Shown one piece after another: positions 48,226 through 59,747 of a stretch of 64,000 bases of DNA (position 1 is the stretch's first letter; each line of letters starts with the position of its first letter). The stretch lies in the NCBI GenBank assembly GCA_014843695.1, contig CM026397.1, positions 41,545,464 through 41,609,463 on the forward strand, given 5' to 3'. Position numbers and translations under genes: made by a program. This DNA is from Archivesica marissinica. Its lineage: Eukaryota; Mollusca; Bivalvia; Venerida; Vesicomyidae. Under the pieces are notes generated by a model that was not told the origin of the DNA, searched no databases, and saw only the letters and a list, made by a program, of their open reading frames with translations.

Positions 48226-51200
48226 CACAGTGATCTCCCTTACACAGTGATCTCCCTTACACATTGATGGTGCTTACACAGCGATCTCCCTTACACATTG
48301 ATGGTGCTTACACAGCGATCTCCCTTACACATTGATGGTGCTTACACAATGATGTTGCTTACACAATGATGGTGTTTACACATTGATGGTGCTTACACAG
48401 TGATGGTGCTTACACATTGATGGTGCTTACACAGTGATCTCCCTTACACATTGATGTTACTTACACATTGATGGTGCTTACACAATGATGGTACTTACAC
48501 ATTGATGGTGCTTACACATTGATGGTGCTTACACATTGATGGTACTTACACATTGATGGTGCTTACACAATGATCTCCCTTACACAATGATGTTGCTTAC
48601 ACAATGATGTTACTTACACATTGATGGTGCTTACACATTGATGGTGCTTACACAATGATGTTGCTTACACATTGATGGTGCTTACACAGCGATCTCCCTT
48701 ACACATTGATGGTGCTTACACATTGATGGTGCTTACACAGCGATCTCCCTTACACATTGATGGTGCTTACACAGCGATCTCCCTTACACATTGATTGTGC
48801 TTACACAGCGATCTCCGTTACAAATTGATGGTACTTACACAATGATGGTGCTTACACATTGATGGTGCTTACACATTGATGGTGCTTATACAATGATGGT
48901 GCTTAAACATTGATGGTACTTACACAATGATGGTGCTTACACATTGATGGTGCTTACACAGTGATGGTGCTTACACATGTATGGTGCTTACACAGCGATG
49001 GTGCTTACACAGTGATCTCTCTTACACAATGATGGTGCTTACACATTGATGGTGCTTACACATTGATGGTGCTTACACATTGATGGTGCTTACACAGCGA
49101 TGGTGCTTACACAGTGATCTCTCTTACACAATGATGGTGCTTACACATTGATGGTGCTTACACATTGATGGTGCTTACACATTGATGGTGCTTACACATT
49201 GATGGTGCTTACACAGCGATGGTACTTACACAGTGATCTCTCTTACACAATGATGGTGCTTACACATTGATGGTGCTTACACATTGATGTTGCTTACACA
49301 TTGATGGTGCTTACACATTGATGGTGCTTACACATTGATGTTGCTTACACATTGATGGTGCTTACACATTGATGGTGCTTACACAGCGATGGTGCTTACA
49401 CAGTGATCTCTCTTACACAATGATGGTGCTTACACATTGATGTTGCTTACACAGTGATCTCTCTTACACATTGATGGTGCTTACACATTGATGGTGCTTA
49501 CACATTGATGGTGCTATGGTGCTTACACATTGATGGTGCTTACACATTGATGGTGCTTACACATACACATTGATGGTGCTTACACAGTGATGGTGCTTAC
49601 ACATTGATGGTGCTTACACAATGATCTCCCTTACACATTGATGGTGCTTACACAGTGATGGTGCTTACACAGCGATGGTGCTTACACAGTGATCTCTCTT
49701 ACACAATGATGGTGCTTACTTACACATTGATGTTGCTTACACAGTGGTCTCTCTTACACATTGATGGTGCTTACACATTGATGGTGCTTACACATTGATG
49801 GTGCTTACACATTGATGGTGCTTACACATACACATTGATGGTGCTTACACAGTGATGGTGCTTACACATACACATTGATGGTGCTTACACATTGATGGTG
49901 CTTACACATTGATGGTGCTTACACAATGATGGTGCTTACACATTGATGGTGCTTACACAATGATCTCCCTTACACATTGATGGTGCTTACACAGTAATGG
50001 TGCTTACACATTGATGGTGCTTACACATTGATGGTGCTTACACATTGATGGTGCTTACACATTGATGTTGCTTACACAGTGATCTCCCTTACACATTGAT
50101 GGTGCTTACACAGTGATCTCCCTTACACATTGATGTTGCTTACACATTGATGGTGCTTACACATTGATGGTGCTTACACAATGATGGTGCTTACACAGTG
50201 ATCTCCCTTACACATTGATGTTGCTTACACAGTGATGGTGCTTACACATTGATGGTGCTTACACAGTGATGGTGCTTACACATACACATTGATGGTGCTT
50301 ACACATTGATGGTGCTTACACATTGATGGTGCTTACACATTGATGGTGCTTACACATTGATGGTGCTTACACAGTGATGGTGCTTACACATACACATTGA
50401 TGGTGCTTACACATTGATGGTGCTTACACAGTGATGGTGCTTACACATTGATGGTGCTTACACAGTGATGGTGCTTACACATTGATGGTGCTTACACACT
50501 GATGGTGCTTACACAGTGATGGTGCTTACACATTGATGGTGCTTACACATTGATGGTGCTTACACAGTGATGGTGCTTACACATTGATGGTGCTTACATA
50601 TTGATGGTGCTTACACATTGATGGTGCTTACACATTGATGGTGCTTACACATTGATGGTGCTTACACAGTGATGGTGCTTACACATTGATGGTGCTTACA
50701 CATTGATGTTGCTTACACATTGATGGTGCTTACACATACACATTGATGGTGCTTACACATACACATTGATGGTGCTTACACATTGATGGTGCTTACACAT
50801 TGATGGTGCTTACACATTGATGGTGCTTACACATTGATGGTGCTTACACATTGATGTTGCTTACACAGTGATCTCCCTTACACATTGATGGTGCTTACAC
50901 AGTGATCTCCCTTACACATTGATGTTGCTTACACGTTGATGGTGCTTACACATTGATGGTGCTTACACATTGATGGTGCTTACACATACACATTGATGGT
51001 GCTTACACATACACATTGATGGTGCTTACACATTGATGGTGCTTACACATTGATGGTGCTTACACATTGATGGTGCTTACACAGTGATGGTGCTTACACA
51101 TTGATGGTGCTTACACAATGATCTCCCTTACACATTGATGGTGCTTACACAGTAATGGTGCTTACACATTGATGGTGCTTACACATTGATGGTGCTTACA

Positions 51201-51560
51201 CATTGATGGTGCTTACACATTGATGTTGCTTACACAGTGATCTCCCTTACACATTGATGGTGCTTACACATTGATGGTGCTTACACATTGCTGGTGCTTA
51301 CACAATGATGGTGCTTACACAGTGATCTCCCTTACACATTGATGTTGCTTACACAGTGATGGTGCTTACACATTGATGGTGCTTACACAGTGATGGTGCT
51401 TACACAGTGATCTCCCTTACACAGTGATCTCCCTTACACATTGATGTTGCTTACACATTGATGGTGCTTACACATTGATGGTGCTTACACAGTGATGGTG
51501 CTTACACAGTGATCTCCCTTACACAGTGATCTCCCTTACACATTGATGGTGCTTACACCC
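48226..51560. repeat. 17-bp minisatellite, about 195 copies
   Basis: Unit is gatggtgcttacacatt, alternating irregularly with gatctcccttacacagt. This is the shortest-period large array (3.3 kb). Occasional acatacacatt insertions are present. Confidence 0.97.
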
Positions 51561-51810
51561 CATATACAGTGATATCCCTTATGTAATAAACTACCTTATA
51601 CAGGCAACTTCCTTACTCAGTGATCTCCCTTACTCAGTGATCTCCCATATGCAGTCACCTCCTTTACATAGTCATCTCCTTTATGCAGTGATCTCCCTTA
51701 AGAAACGATCTCCCTGATGCCGTGACCTCCCATATCCATTGATCTCCCATACACAGTGACCTCCTTTATCCATTGATTTCCTTTGCACAGTGATCTCCCG
51801 TACACTTCAC
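51561..51810. repeat. Decayed flank of the 17-bp array
   Basis: Degenerate gatctcccttacacagt-like units (cagtgatctccct, cagtcacctcc) fade out towards 51800. Confidence 0.8.
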
Positions 51811-51989
51811 CCCAGTAGTCATTGTCACACATAACTCCGGGCCATTTACAACTGAAGCGATCACCCTACCACTGTACCACTATCACACCTTATACCTGTC
51901 TATAACGACCCGCTTGGAATAACAACAGGTGGCCTTTGGTGATAGGTCAACATGCATTGACTATGCTTGATTGGCGTTTAAAATAGAGT

Positions 51990-52040
51990 TACAGTCAAAC
52001 CTGTGTTGAGTGGTCACCTCCATTAAGCAGCCAACCCATA
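51990..52040. mobile_element. CAGTCAAACCTGT element, left end (interrupted)
   Basis: tacagtcaaacctgtg then tggtcacctccattaagcag is the left terminus of the element whose right terminus is at 52791-52806 (acaggtctgactgta). TA abuts both CAGT/ACTG ends, as in Tc1/mariner-group insertions. The interior is broken by a TTAA MITE at 52142. Confidence 0.65.
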
Positions 52041-52141
52041 TTAACTCTTTGTATGCTGCGTAAAATAAATGAAATGAATAGTTCAAATAATTCTAGCAGA
52101 CGACAATTTATTAATTTTAAGGAAGATTAGTTCAGAACTAA

Positions 52142-52382
52142 TTAACCCTTTCAACACCACAGACCTCTAAATAGGCTTACAAAAAGTGTAGATCCAGATG
52201 AGCCGGCTCATGATGAGCCGTCTCATCAGGATCTGCACTTTTTGCCAGTGATATGACTATTTTTAGACATAATTACCCATTTTGATAAATGAACTTGTCC
52301 AAATGTGATTTTCTGATTCATTTATTGGTTTATGAATATCATGGACCAGTCCATGTGAGTTACTTGGTGTTGAATGGGTTAA
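52142..52382. mobile_element. TTAA-flanked MITE, family 1, intact copy
   Basis: TTAACCCTTTCAACACCACA at the left and TTGGTGTTGAATGGGTTAA at the right, with TTAA on both ends. The internal palindrome is gatccagatgagccggctca. The copy is very similar to 1978-2215. Confidence 0.9.
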
Positions 52383-52499
52383 GTCACCCTCTATAAATAA
52401 AGAAATCTATCTACCTAATGTGTTTTTCATATTTGTAACTGGAAATATGTCCTGCAATTTCAGTCTAATAAAATTGTATGACACATTTGACTGGTTATT

Positions 52500-52806
52500 T
52501 TCACAGCAAGCGTGCACCTGTATTAAGCAGCCAGTTTCCAGATTCCCAATATGTTGTTTTATTATACATTTGCCCTCTATTAAGCAGCCAGCCTGTATTA
52601 AGCAGCCAGTTTCCAGATTCCCAATATGTTGTTTTATTATACATTTGTCCCCCTATTAAGCAGCCAGCCTGTATTAAGCAGCCAGTTTCCAGATTCCCAA
52701 TATGTTGTTTTATTATACATTTGTCCCCCTATTAAACAGCCACCTATGCTAAGCAGCCACTTTCTGCTAGTCCCTCGGATGGCTGCTTACGACAGGTCTG
52801 ACTGTA
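52500..52806. repeat. 75-76-bp repeat within CAGTCAAACCTGT element
   Basis: About three units with attaagcagccagtttccag then attcccaatatgttgtttta, homologous to the 76-77-bp units at 14660-15110. The right element end acaggtctgactgta is at 52791-52806. Confidence 0.88.
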
Positions 52807-52942
52807 TTTTGAGACTTTCAGAAATGATCTTCAGCACAAGTTTGACTGTATCATCATCACTTCTAGCAATATTTATGTAATCAGTAATGAAGGAATTGAG
52901 GAACACATAGCATGTAATATTAATGTTGTATATACTTAACAG

Positions 52943-53067
52943 GTGCACACAAATCAAGACATATTCCTGGGACAATGCACAAGTTGTGTTAGTGGGTAAC
53001 AAATGTGATTTAGAAGATGAACGAGTGGTATCGATGGAACGTGGGAAACAATTGGCAGACCAGTTAG
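52943..53067 (+). CDS. Rab3: Rab3 GTPase, coding exon 3 (residues 115-157)
   Basis: This exon supplies the last base of Trp115 and then [20 protein letters not shown] onward. It includes the guanine-specificity motif GNKCD at residues 133-137 and the Rab3-typical DERVV and [10 protein letters not shown] segment. The acceptor cttaacag ends at 52942. The donor is GTACGT at 53068 and leaves one base of the Gly157 codon (phase 1). Oddly, the last ten exon bases and the donor are copied many times in the adjoining minisatellite (53061-54365). Read-through of the real donor meets an in-frame TAA after two codons, so use of a downstream decoy would truncate the protein before the G5 motif and the prenylation site. 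Confidence 0.97.
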
Positions 53068-53850
53068 GTACGTAAATATATCCTAGAACTCCGAGGGTGA
53101 TGTAGCGGACCAGTTAGGTAGGTAAATATATCCTAGAACTCCGAGGGTGAGGTAGTGATGCAGTTAGGTATGTAAATATATCCTAGAACTCTGAGGGTGA
53201 TGTAGCGGACCAGTTAGGTATGTAAATATATCCTAGAACTCCGAGGGTGATGTAGCGGACCAGTTAGGTAGGTAAATATATCCTAGAACTCCGAGGGTGA
53301 GGTAGTGATGCAGTTAGGTATGTAAATATATCCTAGAACTCCGAGGGTGATGTAGCGGACCAGTTAGGTATGTAAATATATCCTAGGACTCCGAGGGTGA
53401 GGTAGCGGACCAGTTAGGTATGTAAATATATCCTAGAACTCCGAGGGTGATGTAGCGGACCAGTTAGGTATGTAAATATATCCTAGAACTCCGAGGGTGA
53501 TGTAGCGGACCAGTTAGGTACGTAAATATATCCTAGAACTCCGAGGGTGATGTAGCGGACCAGTTAGGTACGTAAATATATCCTAGAACTCCGAGGGTGA
53601 GGTAGTGATGCAGTTAGGTAGGTAAATATATCCTAGAACTCCGAGGGTGAGGTAGTGATGCAGTTAGGTACGTAAATATATCCTAGAACTCCGAGGATGA
53701 GGTAGTGATGCAGTTAGGTATGTAAATATATCCTAGGACTCCGAGGGTGAGGTAGTGATGCAGTTAGGTATGTAAATATATCCTAGGACTCCTAGGGTGA
53801 GGTAGCGGACCAGTTAGGTATGTAAATATATCCTAGAACTCCGAGGGTGA
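53061..53850. repeat. 50-bp minisatellite containing the Rab3 exon 3 donor
   Basis: About 16 units of cagttaggtatgtaaatata then tcctagaactccgagggtga and tgtagcggac. The first unit overlaps the last bases of exon 3 and its GTACGT donor. Many later copies keep gaccagttag followed by GTATGT, GTACGT or GTAGGT; others have gatgcagttag. Confidence 0.97.
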
Positions 53851-54365
53851 GGTAGTTAGGTATGTAAATATATCCTAGAACTCCGAGGGTGAGGTAGTTA
53901 GGTATGTAAATATATCCTAGAACTCCGAGGGTGAGGTAGTTAGGTATGTAAATATATCCTAGAACTCCGAGGGTGAGGTAGTTAGGTATGTAAATATATC
54001 CTAGAACTCCGAGGGTGAGGTAGTTAGGTATGTAAATATATCCTAGAACTCCGAGGGTGAGGTAGTTAGGTATGTAAATATATCCTAGAACTCCGAGGGT
54101 GAGGTAGTTAGGTATGTAAATATATCCTAGAACTCCGAGGGTGAGGTAGTTAGGTATGTAAATATATCCTAGAACTCCGAGGGTGAGGTAGTTAGGTATG
54201 TAAATATATCCTAGAACTCCGAGGGTGAGGTAGTTAGGTATGTAAATATATCCTAGAACTCCGAGGGTGAGGTAGTTAGGTATGTAAATATATCCTAGAA
54301 CTCCGAGGGTGAGGTAGTTAGGTATGTAAATATATCCTAGAACTCCGAGGGTGAGGTAGTGATCA
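53851..54365. repeat. 42-bp minisatellite derived from the 50-bp unit
   Basis: About 12 near-identical units of gttaggtatgtaaatatatc then ctagaactccgagggtgagg ta. This is a deleted form of the 50-bp unit. Each still has the TTAG/GTATGT donor-like word. Confidence 0.97.
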
Positions 54366-54421
54366 GACTTTGTCAGTTGGCCTTGTAAGCTTTGTGCAAG
54401 CAAACCAATTATTCAAACTGA

Positions 54422-54737
54422 TAACAAATTATATATTGATCAAAGCTTGGTTCCTTTAACCCAACAAATTATATATTGATCAAAGCTTGGTTCCTTTAAC
54501 CCAACAAATTATATATTGATCAAAGCTTGGTTCCTTTAACCCAACAAATTATATATTGATCAAAGCTTGTGGTTCCTTTAACCCAACAAATTATATATTG
54601 ATCAAAGCTTGGTTCCTTTAACCCAACAAATTATATATTGATCAAAGCTTGGTTCCTTTAACCCAACAAATTATGTATTGATCAAACCTTTGTTCCTTTA
54701 ACCCAACAAATTATTTATTGATCAAACCTTTGTTCCT
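54422..54737. repeat. 40-bp minisatellite running into a TTAA MITE
   Basis: About eight units of acaaattatatattgatcaa then agcttggttcctttaaccca. The last unit's ctttaaccc is also the left end of the MITE that begins at 54738. Confidence 0.96.
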
Positions 54738-54945
54738 TTAACCCTTACTGTGCTGGAAACGAGTATATTCATCTTTGCAAACAGCATAGAGCCAGATCAG
54801 AACGTGCACAGAATGTGCAATTTGATCAGGCTCTATACTGTTTGCTATTCGGATAGTGGAGCTAAAACATTCAGCAAAATAGCAAACAACAGTGATCCTG
54901 ATGAGACACTGCGTTATGCCTCGGCTGATCTGGATCTATGATTAA
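54738..54945. mobile_element. TTAA-type MITE, family 2, diverged copy
   Basis: ttaacccttactgtgctgg at the left, with internal gcatagagccagatcag, tttgctattcggatagtgg and ctcggctgatctggatctat. Right edge near attaag. The terminal repeats are poorly preserved. Confidence 0.7.
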
Positions 54946-55080
54946 GTCTGTATCATTACCCTTTGATTTAGTTGTGTTCAATAACTGAAATGACAATAGC
55001 TTTGATCTTGGTAACATGTTGGTGGCATGTAATCAATGCTACAGCTCTAGCATACTGTGTCTTATATTATATATAAGAAT

Positions 55081-55248
55081 AGTGACCGAGTGGTTACGGT
55101 CGTTCACTTCAATTCACTTGCCCCTCACTGCTGCTGGTTCGAATCCTACTGGAAGTCTTGAATTATTTCATGTGAGGAGACTGTCCAACTGGCTTGCAGA
55201 AGGTAGGTGGTTCTACCCAGTGGTTCCGGCCAAACCTGACATACTGCA
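55081..55248 (+). mobile_element. tRNA-derived SINE (family C), 5' part
   Basis: gaccgagtggttacggtcgt, gttcgaatcctactgg and caactggcttgcagaagg match the copy at 45650. It runs directly into a 24-bp array at ctgacatactgcaatatcac. Confidence 0.8.
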
Positions 55249-55752
55249 ATATCACATAACAGTATGCCTGCAATATCACATAACAGTATGCCTGCAATAT
55301 CACATAACAGTATGCCTGCAATATCACATAACAGTATGCCTGCAATATCACATAACAGTATGCCTGCAATATCACATAACAGTATGCCTGCAATATCACA
55401 TAACAGTATGCCTGCAATATCACACACCAGTATGCCTGCAATATCACACACCAGTATGCCTGCAATATCACACACCAGTATGCCTGCAATATCACACACC
55501 AGTATGCCTGCAATATCACACACCAGTATGCCTGCAATATCACACACCAGTATGCCTGCAATATCACACACCAGTATGCCTGCAATATCACATAACAGTA
55601 TGCCTGCAATATCACATAACAGTATGCCTGCAATATCACACACCAGTATGCCTGCAATATCACACACCAGGATGCCTGCAATATCACATAACAGTATGCC
55701 TGCAATATCACACACCAGTATGCCTGCAATATCACACACCAGGATGCCTGCT
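55245..55752. repeat. 24-bp minisatellite, about 21 copies
   Basis: Unit is tgcaatatcacataacagta then tgcc. A second subtype has cacaccagta. The array is sandwiched between two SINE family C segments. Confidence 0.97.
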
Positions 55753-55754
55753 GA

Positions 55755-55862
55755 AGAATCGAGTCACATTATTTCATGTTAATAAGCTATCCAGCTGGCA
55801 TTGTAATGGTCGGTGGTTCTACCTTGGTGCCTGTCCGTGCATGACACACTGCTCTGAAGGGT
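55755..55862 (+). mobile_element. tRNA-derived SINE (family C), body segment
   Basis: ttatttcatgttaataagct, ccagctggcattgtaatggt and ggtggttctaccttggtgcc then tgacacactgctctgaaggg align to the body of the 45650 copy. The 25-bp array begins inside it. Confidence 0.75.
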
Positions 55863-57177
55863 ACCCGGACACACTGCTCTGAAGGGTACCCGGACACACT
55901 GCTCTGAAGGGTACCCTGACACACCGCTCTGAAGGGTACCCGGACACACTGCTCTGAAGGGTACCCTGACACACTGCTCTGACTCTGAAGGATACATGGA
56001 CACACTGCTCTGAAGGGTACCCGGACACACTGCTCTGAAGGGTACCCGGACACACTGCTCTGACTTCTGAAGGGTACCTGACACACTGCTCTGAAGGGTA
56101 CCTGGACACACTGCTCTGAAGGGTACCCGGACACACTGCTCTGAAGGGTACCGGTCACACTGCTCTGAAGGGTACCCGGAACACTGCTTGTCTGAAGGGT
56201 ACGACACACTGCTCTGAAGGGTACCGGACACACTGCTCTGAAGGGTACCCGGACACACTGCTCTGAAGGGTACCTGGACACACTGCTCTGAAGGGTACCT
56301 GGACACACTGCTCTGAAGGGTACCTGGACACACTGCTCTGAAGGGTACATGGACACACTGCTCTGAAGGGTACATGGACACACTGCTCTGAAGGGTACAT
56401 GGACACACTGCTCTGAAGGGTACCTGGACACACTGCTCTGAAGGGTACCCGGACACACTGCTCTGAAGGGTACCCGGACACACTGCTCTGAAGGGTACCT
56501 GGACACACTGCTCTGAAGGGTACCAGGACACACTGCTCTGAAGTGTACCCTGACACACTGCTCTGAAGGGTACCCTGACACACTGCTCTGAATGGTACCC
56601 TGACACACTGCTCTGAAGGGTACCCTGACACACTGCTCTGAAGGGTACCCTGACACACTGCTCTGAAGGGTACCCGGACACACTGCTCTGAAGGGTACCC
56701 GGACACACTGCTCTGAAGGGTACCCGGACACACTGCTCTGAATGGTACCCGGACACACTGCTCTGAAGGGTACCCGGACACACTGCTCTGAAGGGTACAT
56801 GGACACACTGCTCTGTAGGGTACATGGACACACTGCTCTGAAGGGTACCCTGACACACTGCTCTGAAGGGTACCCTGACACACTGCTCTGAAGGGTACCC
56901 TGACACACTGCTCTGAAGGGTACCCAGACACACTGCTCTGAAGGGTACCTGGACACACTGCTCTGACTCTGAAGGGTACCCGGACACACTGATCTGAAGG
57001 GTACCCGGACACACTGCTCTGAAGGGTACCCGGATACACTGCTCTGAAGATACCCGGACACACTGTTCTGAAAGGTACCCGGACACACTGCTCTGAAGGG
57101 TACCCGGACACACTGCTCTGAAGGGTACCCGGACACACTGCTCTGAAGGCACCCGGACACACTGCTCTGAAGGGCAC
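55848..57177. repeat. 25-bp minisatellite, about 53 copies, runs into gap
   Basis: Unit is acacactgctctgaagggta then cccgg. It derives from SINE body sequence of the type cactgctcggtgggcacccagg. It ends at the N run, so the true size is unknown. Confidence 0.97.
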
Positions 57178-58177
57178 NNNNNNNNNNNNNNNNNNNNNNN
57201 NNNNNNNNNNNNNNNNNNNNNNNNNNNNNNNNNNNNNNNNNNNNNNNNNNNNNNNNNNNNNNNNNNNNNNNNNNNNNNNNNNNNNNNNNNNNNNNNNNNN
57301 NNNNNNNNNNNNNNNNNNNNNNNNNNNNNNNNNNNNNNNNNNNNNNNNNNNNNNNNNNNNNNNNNNNNNNNNNNNNNNNNNNNNNNNNNNNNNNNNNNNN
57401 NNNNNNNNNNNNNNNNNNNNNNNNNNNNNNNNNNNNNNNNNNNNNNNNNNNNNNNNNNNNNNNNNNNNNNNNNNNNNNNNNNNNNNNNNNNNNNNNNNNN
57501 NNNNNNNNNNNNNNNNNNNNNNNNNNNNNNNNNNNNNNNNNNNNNNNNNNNNNNNNNNNNNNNNNNNNNNNNNNNNNNNNNNNNNNNNNNNNNNNNNNNN
57601 NNNNNNNNNNNNNNNNNNNNNNNNNNNNNNNNNNNNNNNNNNNNNNNNNNNNNNNNNNNNNNNNNNNNNNNNNNNNNNNNNNNNNNNNNNNNNNNNNNNN
57701 NNNNNNNNNNNNNNNNNNNNNNNNNNNNNNNNNNNNNNNNNNNNNNNNNNNNNNNNNNNNNNNNNNNNNNNNNNNNNNNNNNNNNNNNNNNNNNNNNNNN
57801 NNNNNNNNNNNNNNNNNNNNNNNNNNNNNNNNNNNNNNNNNNNNNNNNNNNNNNNNNNNNNNNNNNNNNNNNNNNNNNNNNNNNNNNNNNNNNNNNNNNN
57901 NNNNNNNNNNNNNNNNNNNNNNNNNNNNNNNNNNNNNNNNNNNNNNNNNNNNNNNNNNNNNNNNNNNNNNNNNNNNNNNNNNNNNNNNNNNNNNNNNNNN
58001 NNNNNNNNNNNNNNNNNNNNNNNNNNNNNNNNNNNNNNNNNNNNNNNNNNNNNNNNNNNNNNNNNNNNNNNNNNNNNNNNNNNNNNNNNNNNNNNNNNNN
58101 NNNNNNNNNNNNNNNNNNNNNNNNNNNNNNNNNNNNNNNNNNNNNNNNNNNNNNNNNNNNNNNNNNNNNNNNNNNNN
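57178..58177. other. Assembly gap, exactly 1000 N
   Basis: A placeholder run of 1000 N inside intron 3, flanked on the left by the 25-bp array and on the right by intron sequence just before exon 4. The real length is unknown. Confidence 0.99.
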
Positions 58178-58229
58178 CCAAAGAACTTTCCTAAAATCAC
58201 CAATAAACAGTAAAGATTTATATTTTCAG

Positions 58230-58420
58230 GTCTTGAATTTTTTGAAACCTCGGCAAAAGAGAACATCAACGTGAAAGCTGTCTTCGAAAGGTTGGTGGAC
58301 ATAATATGTGACAAGATGTCAGAAAGCCTGGATTCCGACCCAACACTCGTCAGCAGCCAGGCCAAGGGGACACGACTCACCGAGAATCCTAACCCACAGG
58401 CATCCGGGTGCCAATGTTAA
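58230..58420 (+). CDS. Rab3: Rab3 GTPase, coding exon 4 with stop (residues 157-219)
   Basis: The terminal coding exon completes Gly157 and encodes [20 protein letters not shown], with the G5 motif ETSAK at 162-166. It then encodes the conserved helix [14 protein letters not shown] and a hypervariable tail ending SGCQC with TAA at 58418-58420. Cys217 and Cys219 form a CXC motif expected to be digeranylgeranylated by Rab GGTase for membrane anchoring. The acceptor tattttcag ends at 58229, and 58178-58229 is the only intron sequence resolved after a 1000-N gap. The total length of 219 residues matches the family (human Rab3A has 220). No frameshift or missing key residue is seen. Confidence 0.97.
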
Positions 58421-58620
58421 TGTTAGAACACACAGTGTCAAAAATCACCATGTGTAGAAGAACTGTTCTGGAAAAAAGAATATGCATATAGATTGTTTTG
58501 TATAGGAGGTCACTGTAGAACAGAACTTGTGTATAAAAGCTCATTATTTATACCATATAGAGTGTTGTGATGCTGGTAGATCGGCCCGACTCAATAATTT
58601 ACACCATTAATATGGCTATG
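58421..58620 (+). other. Rab3 3' untranslated region, probable proximal part
   Basis: Non-repetitive sequence directly after the stop codon. No AATAAA occurs before the 52-bp array begins near 58620. The first good AATAAA downstream is at 59742-59747, so the transcript may run through two arrays. The 3' end is not determined. Confidence 0.5.
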
Positions 58621-58624
58621 TGCC

Positions 58625-59113
58625 CAAGCCCTCCACCCCCCCAATCCCTCTGATTACAGGCCCGTGTGCAGGTAGCCCAGCCCCTACACCCCCCAATCCC
58701 TCTGATTACAGGCCCATGTGCAGGTAGCCCAGCCCCTACACCCCCCAATCCCTCTGATTACAGGCCCATGTGCAGGTAGCCCAGCCCCTACACCCCCCCA
58801 ATCCCTCTGATTACAGGCCCATGTGCAGGTAGCCCAGCCCCTACACTCCCCCAATCCCTCTGATTACAGGCCCATGTGCAGGTAGCCCAGCCCCTACACC
58901 CCCCCAATCCCTCTGATTACAGGCCCATGTGCAGGTAGCCCAGCCCCTCCACCCCCCCAATCCCTCTGATTACAGGCCCATGTGCAGGTACCCCAGCCCC
59001 TACACCCCCCAATCCCTCTGATTACAGGCCCATGTGCAGGTAGCCCAGCCCCTACACCCCACCCCCCAATCCCTCTGATTACAGGCCCATGTGCAGGTAG
59101 CCCAGCCCCTACA
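58625..59113. repeat. 52-53-bp minisatellite, about nine copies
   Basis: Unit contains aatccctctgattacaggcc then catgtgcaggtagcccagcc and cctacaccccc. The length varies in the C run. It starts about 200 bases after the Rab3 stop. Confidence 0.96.
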
Positions 59114-59227
59114 CACATTGCAGAATCTCACGTGTACATAATCACTGCATGTATGCCAACATCTGGGAATGTAAATGGGCATCCCTCCCTGTATAGATAG
59201 ACAGCTATGTAATTAAGTCTGTGTGCA

Positions 59228-59658
59228 ATTGATCATCACCTTGTGGTGGGTGATTAATCATCACCTTGTGGTGGGCAAATGATCATCACCTTGTGGTGGG
59301 TGATTGATCATCACCTTGTGGTGGGTGATTGATCATCACCTTGTGGTGGGTGATTGATCATCACCTTGTGGTGGGTGATTGATCATCACCTTGTGGTGGG
59401 TGATTGATCATCACCTTGTGGTGGGTGATTGATCATCACCTTGTGGTGGGTGATTGATCATCACATTGTGGTGGGTGATTGATCATCACCTTGTGGTGGG
59501 TGATTGATCATCACCTTGTGGTGGGTGATTGATCATCACATTGTGGTGGGTGATTAATCATCACCTTGTGGTGGGTGATTGATCATCACATTGTGGTGGG
59601 TGATTGATCATCACCTTGTGGTGGGTGATTGATCATCACCTTGTGGTGGGTGATTGAT
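59228..59658. repeat. 25-bp minisatellite with internal dyad, about 17 copies
   Basis: Unit is gatcatcaccttgtggtggg then tgatt. atcatcacc and ggtgggtgat form an imperfect inverted repeat around ttgt in every unit. Confidence 0.97.
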
Positions 59659-59741
59659 TTTATTATCTGCATGATCATCATTGAGTTAGTTTCTATGTTT
59701 AGATCACAATTCCAAAGTAAAACAAAATTGGAAATTTTTTG

Positions 59742-59747
59742 AATAAA
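59742..59747 (+). promoter_or_regulatory. Candidate polyadenylation signal AATAAA
   Basis: First AATAAA after the Rab3 stop codon, 1.3 kb downstream in AT-rich sequence. Its use is speculative. Confidence 0.3.

Noticed and set aside
53792..54403. 203-codon minus-strand frame with a 14-residue repeat
   Set aside because: It is a product of the 42-bp period on the antisense strand of the intron 3 array.
55779..58380. Very long minus-strand frames of 741-800 codons
   Set aside because: They run through 1000 N and the 25-bp array. One of them also overlaps Rab3 exon 4 antisense.
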